A stretch of 64,000 nucleotides of DNA, taken from positions 1 through 64,000 of the forward strand of contig NZ_JADMLH010000012.1 in NCBI RefSeq assembly GCF_016464385.1, in the 5' to 3' direction. This stretch comes from Nucisporomicrobium flavum. Its GTDB lineage: Bacteria; Actinomycetota; Actinomycetes; Mycobacteriales; Micromonosporaceae. A model generated the notes under the pieces. It was not told where the DNA came from. It searched no databases and saw only the letters and a list, made by a program, of their open reading frames with translations. Positions 42,293 through 50,589 of this stretch are shown here, piece after piece. The translations under genes and the position numbers were made by a program. The first letter of the stretch is position 1; each line of letters opens with the position of its first letter.

Positions 42293-43711
42293 GTGAACAC
42301 GGCGGAGCTGAAGCCGGCCGGCGGGTTGACCGCCGAGGACCTGGGCACCGTCCACCTCATCGGCATCGGTGGTGTCGGCATGGGTGGCCTGGCCCGGCTG
42401 CTGCTCACCCGGGGCGTACCCGTCTCCGGCAGCGAGCTGCGCGAATGGCCGGCGCTCGCGGCCCTGCGCGCGCTGGGTGGCACGGTCCACATGGCGCACG
42501 AGGCGGCCAACCTGGACGGCGTCGACACCGTCGTCTACTCGACCGCGATCCCGCAGGACCACGTCGAGATCGCCGAGGCGCGCCGGCGCGGGCTGCGGGT
42601 GCTGCACCGCTCCGAGGCGCTGGCCGCGGCGATGACCGGGCGCCGCACGATCGCGGTGGCCGGCACCCACGGCAAGACCACCACCACGTCGATCATGACG
42701 GTGATCCTGCAGCACGCCGGCGAGGACCCGTCGTTCGTCATCGGCGGCGAGATCTCCGCGGCCGGCTCCAACGGCCACCACGGCTCCGGCTCGTACTTCG
42801 TGGCCGAGGCCGACGAGAGTGACAAGTCGTTCCTGGTGTACCGCCCGCACGTCGCGATCGTCACCAACATCGAGGGCGACCACCTCAACAACTGGGGCGA
42901 CCTCGACGGGCTCAAGGCTGGCTTCCTCGACTTCGCCCGGCTCACCGACGACGACGGGTTCGTGGTGACCTGCGCCGACGACGACGGCGTGCAGGGACTC
43001 ATCGCGGCGCTGCGCGCCGAGGGCAGGACCGTCTACACGTACGGCGAGAGCGAGGCGGCCGATCTGCGGATCACCGACGTGGTCTCGTCCGTGCAGGGCG
43101 TGCGCTACCAGGCGACGCTCGACGGCAAGCCGCTGGGCGAGATCACGCTCGCGCTGCCCGGGCGACACATGGGGCTCAACAGCGCCGCCGCCGTGCTGAC
43201 CGCGCTGCGGCTGGGCCTGCCGCTCGACAAGATCACCGAGGCGCTCGGCTCGTTCCCGGGCGTACGCCGCCGGTTCGAGCGCAAGGGCACGGTCGCCGGG
43301 GTGCGTGTGTACGACGAGTACGCGTACCACCCGACCTCGGTCAAGGCGGCGCTGCGGACCCTGCGCGAGGTGGCCGGCGACGGGCGGCTCGTGGTGGTGT
43401 TCCAGCCGTACCGCGTCTACCGCACCCGCGACCTGCAGGCCGAGCTGGCCGAGGGGCTGGCGATCGCCGACGAGGTGATCGTCATGGAGGTGTTCGGACC
43501 GGGGGAGACCCGCGGTCCCGGCGAGGGCGGCGCCGCGCTCACCGCGGCGATCGACCTGCCGGCGGAGCGCAAGGTCTTCCTGCCGTCGTGGGAGGACGTG
43601 CCGGCCGAGGTGGTCAAGCGCAGCCGCCCGGGCGACGTGGTGGTCACCATGGGCGCGCCGCCGATCTCGCTGATGGGCGACGAGCTGCTGGCCGCGCTGG
43701 CGGACAGCTGA
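42293..43711 (+). CDS. murC: UDP-N-acetylmuramate--L-alanine ligase
   Basis: 472 residues from a GTG after GGGAGAG. Adds the first stem residue (L-Ala). N-terminal dinucleotide-like loop GIGGVGMGGLARLLL, P-loop AGTHGKTTTTSIMTVIL, EADESDKSFLVYRPHVAIVTNIEGDH and the C-terminal YDEYAYHPTSVKAALRTLR are typical of MurC. It is the only stem-peptide ligase in the window besides MurE and MurF; MurD is not seen. Confidence 0.95.
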   Translation: MNTAELKPAGGLTAEDLGTVHLIGIGGVGMGGLARLLLTRGVPVSGSELREWPALAALRALGGTVHMAHEAANLDGVDTVVYSTAIPQDHVEIAEARRRGLRVLHRSEALAAAMTGRRTIAVAGTHGKTTTTSIMTVILQHAGEDPSFVIGGEISAAGSNGHHGSGSYFVAEADESDKSFLVYRPHVAIVTNIEGDHLNNWGDLDGLKAGFLDFARLTDDDGFVVTCADDDGVQGLIAALRAEGRTVYTYGESEAADLRITDVVSSVQGVRYQATLDGKPLGEITLALPGRHMGLNSAAAVLTALRLGLPLDKITEALGSFPGVRRRFERKGTVAGVRVYDEYAYHPTSVKAALRTLREVAGDGRLVVVFQPYRVYRTRDLQAELAEGLAIADEVIVMEVFGPGETRGPGEGGAALTAAIDLPAERKVFLPSWEDVPAEVVKRSRPGDVVVTMGAPPISLMGDELLAALADS

Positions 43712-43733
43712 CGAACAGCGGCCGGGGGGCGCG

Positions 43734-44501
43734 ATGAGCGACGGGGGCAGGCGCAACTGGCGGCTGGTACGGGCGGACACCGACGCCGTGCCGCCGTCGG
43801 TCCGCCGGTTCATGGCCCGCGCCCGGCAGCGCCGGTTGCGGGCGGCCATGCCGTGGGCGGTCACGCTGGGCGTGCTGCTGGTGGCGGGCGGGCTCGTCTG
43901 GCTGGTGTACGGGACGTCGGTGCTGGGCGTACGCCAGGTGCAGGTGGTGGGCATCGACTCGCTCACCGTCGAACAGGTGGAGCAGGCCGCGGCCGTACCC
44001 ATGGCCGAGCCGCTGGCCCGGGTGGACCTGGACGGGATCCGGGACCGGGTGCAGGCGCTGCCGGCCGTCGAGCGGGCCGTCGTGTCGCGCGGGTGGCCCT
44101 CCACGGTCGAGGTGCAGGTCGTGGAGCGTACGGCCGTGGCCGCCGTACCCGTGGGTGAGGGGTTCTCGCTCCTCGACGCCGAAGGCGTGGCGTTCCGCTC
44201 GGTGGCACGGCGGCCGCCGGGCCTGCCCGTCGCGAAGCTTGCCGCCCCCGGGCCGGCCGACATCAACACCCGGTCGGCGCTGGTGGTCCTCTCGTCGCTC
44301 ACCGCCGAGCTGCGCGAGCAGCTCGTCTCGATCTCCGTGCCCGCCCCGGCGCAGGTCAGCCTGGGGTTGCGCAGGAACAGGACGATCGTGTGGGGCGACG
44401 ACACGGACAGCGAGAAGAAGGCTCAGGTGGCGACCGCGCTGCTGGCCCGCAAGGGCGACACGATCGACGTGAGTGCGCCGACGGTGGTCACCATCCGCTG
44501 A
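43734..44501 (+). CDS. ftsQ: FtsQ, divisome membrane protein
   Basis: 255 residues. Basic cytoplasmic N-terminus, one membrane helix (AVTLGVLLVAGGLVWLVYG), then a POTRA domain (VLGVRQVQVVGIDSLTVEQVEQAA) and an FtsQ domain (VERTAVAAVPVGEGFSLLDAEGVAF). It scaffolds FtsL and FtsI at the septum. It precedes ftsZ across a 298-bp gap that contains its own promoter signals. Confidence 0.92.
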   Translation: MSDGGRRNWRLVRADTDAVPPSVRRFMARARQRRLRAAMPWAVTLGVLLVAGGLVWLVYGTSVLGVRQVQVVGIDSLTVEQVEQAAAVPMAEPLARVDLDGIRDRVQALPAVERAVVSRGWPSTVEVQVVERTAVAAVPVGEGFSLLDAEGVAFRSVARRPPGLPVAKLAAPGPADINTRSALVVLSSLTAELREQLVSISVPAPAQVSLGLRRNRTIVWGDDTDSEKKAQVATALLARKGDTIDVSAPTVVTIR

Positions 44502-44545
44502 GGCGCCCCGCCGCTAACCGGACAAGAGGCGCCAAACGTCTCATT

Positions 44546-44570
44546 ACGTCGAAGGTTACGGCTGAGTCGG
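44546..44570 (+). promoter_or_regulatory. 25-bp motif shared with the murT/nlpC region
   Basis: ACGTCGAAGGTTACGG then CTGAGTCGG. It contains TTACG twice, 12 bp apart (44544-44548 and 44556-44560), i.e. a direct repeat on one face of the helix, as expected for a response-regulator dimer. It ends 90 bp upstream of the -35 of ftsZ. Confidence 0.6.
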
Positions 44571-44580
44571 ATAGTGGGCT

Positions 44581-44639
44581 CGTAAGCGGACGCCGACACG
44601 CCGCGTTGGTCCTTGGATCGGGCGACACGTCCGCTTACG
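44581..44639. repeat. Perfect 12-bp inverted repeat upstream of the ftsZ promoter
   Basis: CGTAAGCGGACG (44581-44592) and CGTCCGCTTACG (44628-44639) with a 35-base loop. It could terminate read-through from ftsQ or be a pair of operator half-sites; it lies 21 bp before the -35. Confidence 0.7.
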
Positions 44640-44660
44640 TTGCCCCGAGAGGCTCAGTGG

Positions 44661-44689
44661 TTGACATAACCCTAAGCCTCTAGTAGAGG
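44661..44689 (+). promoter_or_regulatory. ftsZ promoter
   Basis: TTGACA (44661-44666), 17-bp spacer, TAGAGG (44684-44689). This is the best housekeeping-type -35 in the window. The leader would be about 100 nt. Confidence 0.7.
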
Positions 44690-44799
44690 GTGAGGGTTTC
44701 CTCGCCCTCCCTTGTACGGAGCGGACGTCGATGGCGGTTCTCTGGCCGGACCGCTGGGGCCTCGACGTCCGCCAACCCTGGAAGGGAAGGCTGAGCCCG

Positions 44800-45939
44800 A
44801 TGACACCTCCGCACAACTATCTGGCGGTCATCAAGGTCGTCGGCATCGGTGGCGGCGGCGTGAACGCCGTGAACCGCATGATCGAGGTAGGGCTCAAGGG
44901 AGTCGAGTTCATCGCGATCAACACCGATGCCCAGGCGTTGCTGATGTCCGACGCCGACGTCAAGCTCGACGTCGGCCGGGAACTCACCCGCGGCCTCGGC
45001 GCCGGCGCGCAGCCCGAGGTCGGCAAGAACGCCGCCGAGGACCACCGCGACGAGATCGAGGAGGTCCTCAAGGGCGCCGACATGGTCTTCGTCACCTGCG
45101 GTGAGGGCGGCGGCACCGGTACGGGCGGCGCCCCCGTGGTCGCGAACATCGCCCGCAAGCTCGGCGCGCTGACCATCGGCGTGGTCACCCGGCCGTTCTC
45201 GTTCGAGGGCAAGCGCCGCCAGGTGCAGGCCGAGTCCGGCATCGACGAGCTGCGCAACCAGTGCGACACCCTGATCGTCATCCCGAACGACCGGCTGCTC
45301 GCCCTCGGCGACCGCGGCATCAGCATGATGGACGCGTTCCGCCAGGCCGACCAGGTGCTGCTCTCCGGCGTGCAGGGCATCACCGACCTGATCACCACGC
45401 CGGGCCTGATCAACCTCGACTTCGCCGACGTCAAGAGCGTCATGAGCGGCGCGGGCAGCGCGCTCATGGGCATCGGCAGCGCCCGCGGCGACAACCGCGC
45501 GGTCGAGGCCGCCGAGAAGGCGATCTCCAGCCCGCTGCTGGAGCAGAGCATGGACGGCGCCCGCGGCGTGCTGCTCTCTATCGCCGGCGGCTCGGACCTC
45601 GGCCTTTTCGAGATCAACGACGCGGCCCAGCTGGTCACCGACGCGGCGCACCCGGACGCCAACATCATCTTCGGCGCCGTCATCGACGACGCGCTCGGCG
45701 ACGAGGTCCGGGTCACGGTCATCGCCGCCGGTTTCGACGGGGGTACGCCCTCGTACAAGCCGGTGGAGACGGCCCGCAAGGTGGTCCAGCAGCCGGTGGC
45801 GCCGCCCGCGGTCACGCCCAGCGTGCCCGCGCCGGTGAGCCCCGCGGCCACGACGCCGCCCGCCGCGGCCACCCCGCCGCCGCGCCGGGTGCTCTTCGAC
45901 GACGTCGACGTGCCGGACTTCCTCAAGAACGGTTCCTGA
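44800..45939 (+). CDS. ftsZ: FtsZ, tubulin-like cell division GTPase
   Basis: 379 residues. Forms the Z ring. GTP-binding GGGTGTG is at residues 103-109; the T7 loop reads [18 protein letters not shown] Pro/Ala/Thr-rich linker (about 325-360) leads to the C-terminal peptide [10 protein letters not shown], the docking site for SepF and FtsW. The ATG at 44800 is nine bases after GGAAGGGAAGG. In many actinobacteria pgeF follows; here yggS begins 3 bp after the stop. Confidence 0.97.
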   Translation: MTPPHNYLAVIKVVGIGGGGVNAVNRMIEVGLKGVEFIAINTDAQALLMSDADVKLDVGRELTRGLGAGAQPEVGKNAAEDHRDEIEEVLKGADMVFVTCGEGGGTGTGGAPVVANIARKLGALTIGVVTRPFSFEGKRRQVQAESGIDELRNQCDTLIVIPNDRLLALGDRGISMMDAFRQADQVLLSGVQGITDLITTPGLINLDFADVKSVMSGAGSALMGIGSARGDNRAVEAAEKAISSPLLEQSMDGARGVLLSIAGGSDLGLFEINDAAQLVTDAAHPDANIIFGAVIDDALGDEVRVTVIAAGFDGGTPSYKPVETARKVVQQPVAPPAVTPSVPAPVSPAATTPPAAATPPPRRVLFDDVDVPDFLKNGS

Positions 45940-45942
45940 CGC

Positions 45943-46671
45943 TTGGCGGACCAGGCGCGCCGCGCCCGGCTGGCGGCCTCGCTCGACGAGGTCCGCGAGC
46001 GGATCGCGCGCGCCTGTGCCGCCGCCGGCCGCGACCCGGGCGAGGTGGCCCTTGTCGCGGTGACGAAGACGTACCCGGCGAGCGACGTGGTGCTGCTCGC
46101 CGGCCTCGGCGTCACGGACGTCGGGGAGAACAAGGATCAGGAGGCAGCCGCCAAGGCCGCCGCGGTTGCCGAGGCGGGGGTCTCGGTGCGGTGGCACTTC
46201 GTGGGGCAGTTGCAGCGCAACAAGGCCAGGTCCGTGGCGCGATACGCGGACATGGTGGAGTCGGTGGACTCGCTGCGGCTGGCGTCGGCTCTCGACGCCG
46301 CCGCGCAGAAGCACCGGGAGACGCCGCTGGACGTGCTCATCCAGGTCAGCATCGACGGGGATCCCGCGCGGGGCGGCGCGGTGGACTCGGCCGAGGATGC
46401 CGATCGGGACCTCTGGCGGCTCGCGGACACCGTCGCCGCGGCCGGCGGGCTGCGACTGCGCGGGCTCATGGCGGTCGCGCCGAAGGAGTGGGACCCCGAT
46501 CGCGCGTTCGAGCTCCTGGCCGGTCTGGCCGCGCGGCTGCGGGATTCGCATCCCGGCGCGACAGTGCTGTCGGCGGGCATGAGCGGGGACCTCGAGCAGG
46601 CCGTCCGGCACGGGGCGACACACGTACGGATCGGCACTTCTTTGCTCGGGATGCGAAACCCGCTGCGGTAG
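45943..46671 (+). CDS. YggS-family PLP-binding protein
   Basis: 242 residues from a TTG. A TIM-barrel protein of the YggS/PROSC family that binds pyridoxal phosphate through Lys42 (LVAVTKTYPA) and helps vitamin B6 and amino-acid homeostasis. GENKDQEAAAKAA, WHFVGQLQRNKAR, and MSGDLEQAVRHGATHVRIGTSLLG are typical of the family. It sits directly between ftsZ and sepF, as in most actinobacteria minus pgeF. A TTG start without a strong ribosome-binding site suggests coupling to ftsZ. Confidence 0.92.
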   Translation: MADQARRARLAASLDEVRERIARACAAAGRDPGEVALVAVTKTYPASDVVLLAGLGVTDVGENKDQEAAAKAAAVAEAGVSVRWHFVGQLQRNKARSVARYADMVESVDSLRLASALDAAAQKHRETPLDVLIQVSIDGDPARGGAVDSAEDADRDLWRLADTVAAAGGLRLRGLMAVAPKEWDPDRAFELLAGLAARLRDSHPGATVLSAGMSGDLEQAVRHGATHVRIGTSLLGMRNPLR

Positions 46672-46854
46672 CCTTGCGGCGGGCAGCAAACTACATACGT
46701 GTTGTTTATACGCGACGTGCTCGGGCCGCCGCGTCCGACGACGCAGCATCGTGACGGGCGCCGGGGTCAGCTAGGTTTCAAGATCACGGAATCCGTGCAA
46801 GGGGGGAAGCGGCACGCCGGGGGAAGCGGGCCGTACACGGACGGAGGTGGGGGC
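46672..46854 (+). promoter_or_regulatory. A/T-rich segment ahead of the sepF leader ORF
   Basis: AACTACATACGTGTTGTTTATACGC around 46688-46714, unusually A/T-rich for this DNA, is a likely promoter region for sepF-yggT-divIVA. Exact hexamers cannot be fixed by eye. Confidence 0.35.
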
Positions 46855-46899
46855 ATGGACGAGCGGTTCGGCGCCGAGCAGGGTCTGGTGATCGCATGA
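46855..46899 (+). CDS. 14-codon leader ORF translationally coupled to sepF
   Basis: ATG GAC GAG ... GCA TGA encodes [14 protein letters not shown]. It has the strong Shine-Dalgarno GGAGGTGG (46843-46850), whereas sepF itself has none. Its stop overlaps the sepF ATG (ATGA at 46896-46899). The arrangement predicts that sepF is translated by termination-reinitiation. Whether the peptide has a role is unknown. Confidence 0.5.
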   Translation: MDERFGAEQGLVIA

Positions 46900-47588
46900 G
46901 CGCACTGCGCAAGGCGGGCGTGTGGCTCGGTCTCGTCGAGGAGGACGACCAGTACGACGACCGTGGCTACCGCGACGGCGGTTACCGCGAGCGGGAGCGC
47001 GACCGGGACTCCGGCTACCGCTACGCCGACGAGTACGCCGACGACGAGGACGATGTCGACGAGGCGCCGTCGCTGCCGCGGGCACGCGCGTCCGAGCGGG
47101 GCAGCGGCCGCCTGGAGCGGGCCGCCGCGGCGCTCGACCGCGAGGAGCACGAGCGTGCCGAGCGCGCGGAGCGGGGCAGCGTACGGTCGATCACCCGGCC
47201 GGCGGCACCGGTCGCCGAGTCCTCCGGGGGCATGAGCTACTCCACCCGCGAGAACCTGGCCCTCGCGCCGCAGCCACAGGTGCAGCAGCGTCCGGTCGAG
47301 GACGAGCAGCGCTACCAGATCACCACGCTGCACCCGACCACGTACCGGGAGGCCCGCACCATCGGCGAGCACTTCCGTGACGGGGTGCCGGTGATCATCA
47401 ACCTCACCGAGATGGACGAGGGCGACGCCCGCCGGCTCGTCGACTTCGCCGCCGGGCTGGCCTTCGGCCTGCGCGGTACGATCGAGCGCGTGACCAACCG
47501 GGTTTTCCTGCTCTCGCCGGCCAATGTCCAGGTCACCGCTGAGGACAAGGCCAAGATCGCTGAGGGCGGCTTCTTCACCCAGAGTTGA
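46896..47588 (+). CDS. sepF: SepF, FtsZ membrane anchor
   Basis: 230 residues. The N-terminal amphipathic helix [18 protein letters not shown] binds membrane. A long Tyr/Arg/Asp-rich linker (residues about 20-130) leads to the SepF core ([64 protein letters not shown]). In actinobacteria, which lack FtsA, SepF tethers FtsZ via its C-terminal tail. The start is fixed by the conserved helix; translation probably depends on the 14-codon ORF that overlaps it. Confidence 0.95.
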   Translation: MSALRKAGVWLGLVEEDDQYDDRGYRDGGYRERERDRDSGYRYADEYADDEDDVDEAPSLPRARASERGSGRLERAAAALDREEHERAERAERGSVRSITRPAAPVAESSGGMSYSTRENLALAPQPQVQQRPVEDEQRYQITTLHPTTYREARTIGEHFRDGVPVIINLTEMDEGDARRLVDFAAGLAFGLRGTIERVTNRVFLLSPANVQVTAEDKAKIAEGGFFTQS

Positions 47589-47612
47589 CCCCTAACGAGG
47601 GACCCGCCTGTC

Positions 47613-47918
47613 GTGCTGTCGATCGTGTTCCAGATCATCTATCTGTTGGTCTATGTGTTCTTCCTGACCCTGCTGGGCCGGTTCGTCCTGGGTGCGGTGC
47701 TGCAGTACGGGCGCCGCTGGCAGCCGGGCCGGGGGGCGTCGGCGGCATTGGAGTCGGTGTGGAGCGTCACTGATCCACCCCTCAAGGCGTTGAGGCGTGT
47801 GATCCCACCGCTTCGAATTGGTACCGTGAGTTTGGACCTGGCGTCCCTGGTCCTGCTGGTTATCCTGTTCGTGCTTTTGAATCTCGTGTTAGCGCCTCTG
47901 ATCCGGACCTTCGCCTGA
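47613..47918 (+). CDS. YggT family membrane protein
   Basis: 101 residues from a GTG. Two hydrophobic segments (IVFQIIYLLVYVFFLTLLGRFVLG and LASLVLLVILFVLLNLVLAPLI) flank a loop with TDPPLKALRRVIPPLRIG, the YggT signature. It sits between sepF and divIVA in most actinobacteria and probably supports septal or polar growth; the biochemical function is unknown. Confidence 0.92.
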   Translation: MLSIVFQIIYLLVYVFFLTLLGRFVLGAVLQYGRRWQPGRGASAALESVWSVTDPPLKALRRVIPPLRIGTVSLDLASLVLLVILFVLLNLVLAPLIRTFA

Positions 47919-47978
47919 CCGCGGAGGACCTGATCGGCTGAGCGCCCCACGCGGCCGCAACTGACCCGAGGAGTTTCG

Positions 47979-48800
47979 ATGCCGCTGACCCCGGCCGACG
48001 TGCACAACGTCGCCTTCAAGAAGCCCCCGATCGGCAAGCGGGGGTACGACGAGGAGGAGGTCGACGCCTTCCTGGACGAGGTCGAGCGTGAACTCGCCCG
48101 TCTGATCGAAGAGAACAACGAGCTGCGTGCCCAGGTGGAGCGCGGCGGTCGGGGTGGCGCGCCAGCCGGTCCGAGTGCCGACCCGCGGATGGCCGCCGAG
48201 CTCAACGACATGAAGGCGCAGCTGGACCGCGTCCAGCGCGACAAGACGGCAGCCGAGCAGGCGGCCCGGCAGATGCAGGCCGAGCTCGAGCAGGTCCGGG
48301 CCCAGGGCCCGGTCGGCGGCGGCCCGTCCTCCTCCGGCGGCGGCGACGGCGAGCAGCAGGCGCTGCGGGTCCTCATGATGGCCCAGCGCACCGCCGACGA
48401 CCACGTGTCCGACGCGCGCCGCGAGGCCGACAAGCTTCTCTCCGACGCCCGCTCCAAGGCGGAGGAGGTCACCCGCGAGGCCCGCGCCAAGGCCGACGCC
48501 CTCGAGCGCGACGCCCGCCAGCGGCACCAGGAGGCCATGGGCGGCCTGGACGCCAAGCGGTCCGCGCTGCAGAAGCACATCGAGGAGCTCAAGCAGTTCG
48601 AGCGCGAGTACCGCACCCGGCTCAAGGCGTACCTCGAGAGCCAGCTGCGCGACCTCGACGGCCGGGGCCAGGGCCTCGAGGCCGAGCTGGGCCGGGCCGA
48701 CGCCAACCGCGCGGTCGGCGGCTCGGGCGGTCTCGCCGCTGCGGGCCTCGCCGGCTCGTACGGCGGCAGCCGCGCCAACTCGATCGAGACGGGCCGCTGA
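47979..48800 (+). CDS. divIVA: DivIVA/Wag31 polar growth coiled-coil protein
   Basis: 273 residues. The N-terminal membrane-curvature domain is [20 protein letters not shown] with [21 protein letters not shown], followed by a Gly/Pro linker and long coiled coils (about 60-100 and 125-225). Marks cell poles and directs tip growth in actinobacteria. The start lies after CGAGGAG. The final Gly/Ala-rich tail is unstructured. Confidence 0.95.
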   Translation: MPLTPADVHNVAFKKPPIGKRGYDEEEVDAFLDEVERELARLIEENNELRAQVERGGRGGAPAGPSADPRMAAELNDMKAQLDRVQRDKTAAEQAARQMQAELEQVRAQGPVGGGPSSSGGGDGEQQALRVLMMAQRTADDHVSDARREADKLLSDARSKAEEVTREARAKADALERDARQRHQEAMGGLDAKRSALQKHIEELKQFEREYRTRLKAYLESQLRDLDGRGQGLEAELGRADANRAVGGSGGLAAAGLAGSYGGSRANSIETGR

Positions 48801-48849
48801 GCGCCTGCATCACCCCTCTCGGACCCAACCACCGCGGCGGGGATGAGCC

Positions 48850-50076
48850 ATGATCGTTGTCAGTCTGCTGCTCATCCTCGTCGCCGTGATCCTGCTCGTC
48901 CTCGGCCTGGCCGGCGGCTCGAGCGGACTCCTGATCAGCTCCATCGTCGCCAGCCTGCTGGCCGCGGTGGCCCTGGTCGTGGGCGCCCGCCAGGCCGCGG
49001 CCGGCCGGCGCGCCGTCGGCGAACCCCTCACCGCCGACCCCGACGACATCCAGCCGGCCGAGCCCTTCGCGGGCCCCGGCCGCCGGCGCCCCGCCGAGCC
49101 CGACCCGGCCGAGGCCTTCCTCGCGGCCCAGTCCCGGACGTCGGCGGCTTCCGGACGGCCCGCCGCGGCCGAACCGGCCGACGGAGACCTGTACGGCGAA
49201 CCGCCGGGCGACGTACGCACGGACGAGGAGCCGTCGGGCGACCGCCTCGACGACGGCTTCGACAACCACCACGACGAAGAGACAAGGACCGCAACCGGCC
49301 GGGACGCCGCCTATGCCGCGGGTCAGCGCGACACCGAGGCGGCCCTCACGGGTACGTCCGGGGCGGCCACCGGCCCGGACGTCACCCAGCGGATCGAACC
49401 GGACACCGAGCCCGCCGGCACCCCCGGCGACGCCGGTGCGGACCACGTCCCGTGCTCGGGTACGGACACGGACCGCACCGCCACCCGGGCCCCCCAAGGC
49501 GCCGACTATGACCAGGCCTCCTCGGTCATCGGCGGCGCCCGCGCCGAGGACGACGACTCCTGGCGCCGGGCCCCCGGGGAAGAAGCGGAGACCGACGGTG
49601 ACCGGGGACGCACCGGTGCGCCGGTCGGCTCGGAGCCGGCCCGGGGCTTCGGCTCGGAGCCGGCGGCTGGCTTCGGCTCGGCGGCGGACTCCGGGTCGGC
49701 AACCGGCAGCTTCGAACCGGCGGCCGGCGGCTTCGGCTCGGAGCCGGCCGAGGGCTTCGGCTCTGCGTCGGATTCCGGGGCGGTGGCCGGCTCCGGTGCG
49801 GCCGCCGGGGAGTTCGGGGAGCCGGATCCGGACGACCCCGACGACGAGCCGCCGCCGCAGCGGGTCCGCCCCGCCGACGCGGTGCGCGTGGCCCGCATGG
49901 ACGCCGAGGTCGTGGTCGTGGACGGCCGCCCGCGCTACCACCTCGCCGACTGCCCGCACCTGCCGGGCCGTTCCACCGAGGCCCTGCCCGTGGCGGAGGC
50001 GGTGGAACTGGGATTCAGCCCCTGCGGGCTGTGCCGGCCGGTCGACCGGCTCGTCGCGGCCGCCACCCGCTCCTGA
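48850..50076 (+). CDS. Membrane protein with repeat-rich linker and a C-terminal His/Cys metal-binding-like motif
   Basis: 408 residues; no family name I am sure of. Two adjacent membrane helices start the protein (MIVVSLLLILVAVILLVLGL and LLISSIVASLLAAVALVVGA). A long acidic, disordered cytoplasmic stretch follows, including repeats of GFGSEPA and GFGSA(A/S)DSG type (about 257-320). The last 65 residues form a small domain: YHLADCPHL with His364 and Cys368, then LGFSPCGLCRP with Cys392 and Cys395. This H-x3-C...C-x2-C spacing resembles the YHxxxC...G(Y/F)xPCxxC zinc-binding module at the ends of some ComEC-like and nuclease proteins. It lies directly after divIVA. Confidence 0.7.
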   Translation: MIVVSLLLILVAVILLVLGLAGGSSGLLISSIVASLLAAVALVVGARQAAAGRRAVGEPLTADPDDIQPAEPFAGPGRRRPAEPDPAEAFLAAQSRTSAASGRPAAAEPADGDLYGEPPGDVRTDEEPSGDRLDDGFDNHHDEETRTATGRDAAYAAGQRDTEAALTGTSGAATGPDVTQRIEPDTEPAGTPGDAGADHVPCSGTDTDRTATRAPQGADYDQASSVIGGARAEDDDSWRRAPGEEAETDGDRGRTGAPVGSEPARGFGSEPAAGFGSAADSGSATGSFEPAAGGFGSEPAEGFGSASDSGAVAGSGAAAGEFGEPDPDDPDDEPPPQRVRPADAVRVARMDAEVVVVDGRPRYHLADCPHLPGRSTEALPVAEAVELGFSPCGLCRPVDRLVAAATRS

Positions 50077-50103
50077 CGCCGGCTCGCCGCGGTCGCGGCC
50101 AGT

Positions 50104-50142
50104 GGGGTCACCAGTGATCACCCTTGGTCATCGGGTGACCCC
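50104..50142. terminator. Inverted repeat after the divIVA-linked membrane protein gene
   Basis: GGGGTCACC (50104-50112) and GGTGACCCC (50134-50142) are exact complements with a 21-base loop that itself contains TGATCA. It may be a terminator or an operator for the following DUF167 gene. Confidence 0.5.
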
Positions 50143-50178
50143 GCTTCGGCGTCCGGACGAAGATCGGCACAATAAGGC

Positions 50179-50589
50179 ATGGCCAAGCCGCGTGCGTCCC
50201 GTCCCGGATCCCGCGGCCGGCCCACGCCCGGCACCGGCGACGACCGGACCGCCCCCTCTGCCCGCGGTGACGACGGCGGCCGGACGGGTCGGTCCGCTGC
50301 CGACGGCGATGACCTGACCGTCGCGGTGCGGGTGCGGCCCGGGGCCGGCCGGACCAGGGTCGGCGGGCGGTACGACGGTCCGCACGGGCCCGCGCTGATC
50401 GTGGCGGTCGGGGCGCCGGCCGTCGACGGCAAGGCGACCGAGGCTGTCCGGCGCGCCCTGGCCGAGGCGCTCGGCGTACGGCCCGCCGCGGTCAGCCTGA
50501 AGCTCGGCGCGACCAGCCGGGACAAGGTGTTCATCGTCGTGGGTGACGTCGGGCGCCGCGTCACGGACCTGCGCGACGGGCCGGGATGA
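50179..50589 (+). CDS. DUF167 (YggU-like) protein
   Basis: 136 residues. A 45-residue disordered head precedes the DUF167 fold: LTVAVRVRPGAGRTRVGG, ALIVAVGAPAVDGKATEAVRRALAEALGVRPAAVSLKLGATSRDKVFIV. The family is conserved and small; no function is established. The stop overlaps the start of the antiporter gene. Confidence 0.88.
   Translation: MAKPRASRPGSRGRPTPGTGDDRTAPSARGDDGGRTGRSAADGDDLTVAVRVRPGAGRTRVGGRYDGPHGPALIVAVGAPAVDGKATEAVRRALAEALGVRPAAVSLKLGATSRDKVFIVVGDVGRRVTDLRDGPG

Larger units (their letters stand above)
44502..44799. other. ftsQ-ftsZ regulatory gap
   Basis: 298 bp without a gene. It carries the 25-bp motif shared with the nlpC region (44546-44570), a 12-bp inverted repeat (44581-44639), a TTGACA promoter (44661-44689) and a GGAAGGGAAGG ribosome-binding site (44780-44790). 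The layout implies ftsZ can be transcribed independently of the upstream dcw genes. Confidence 0.75.
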
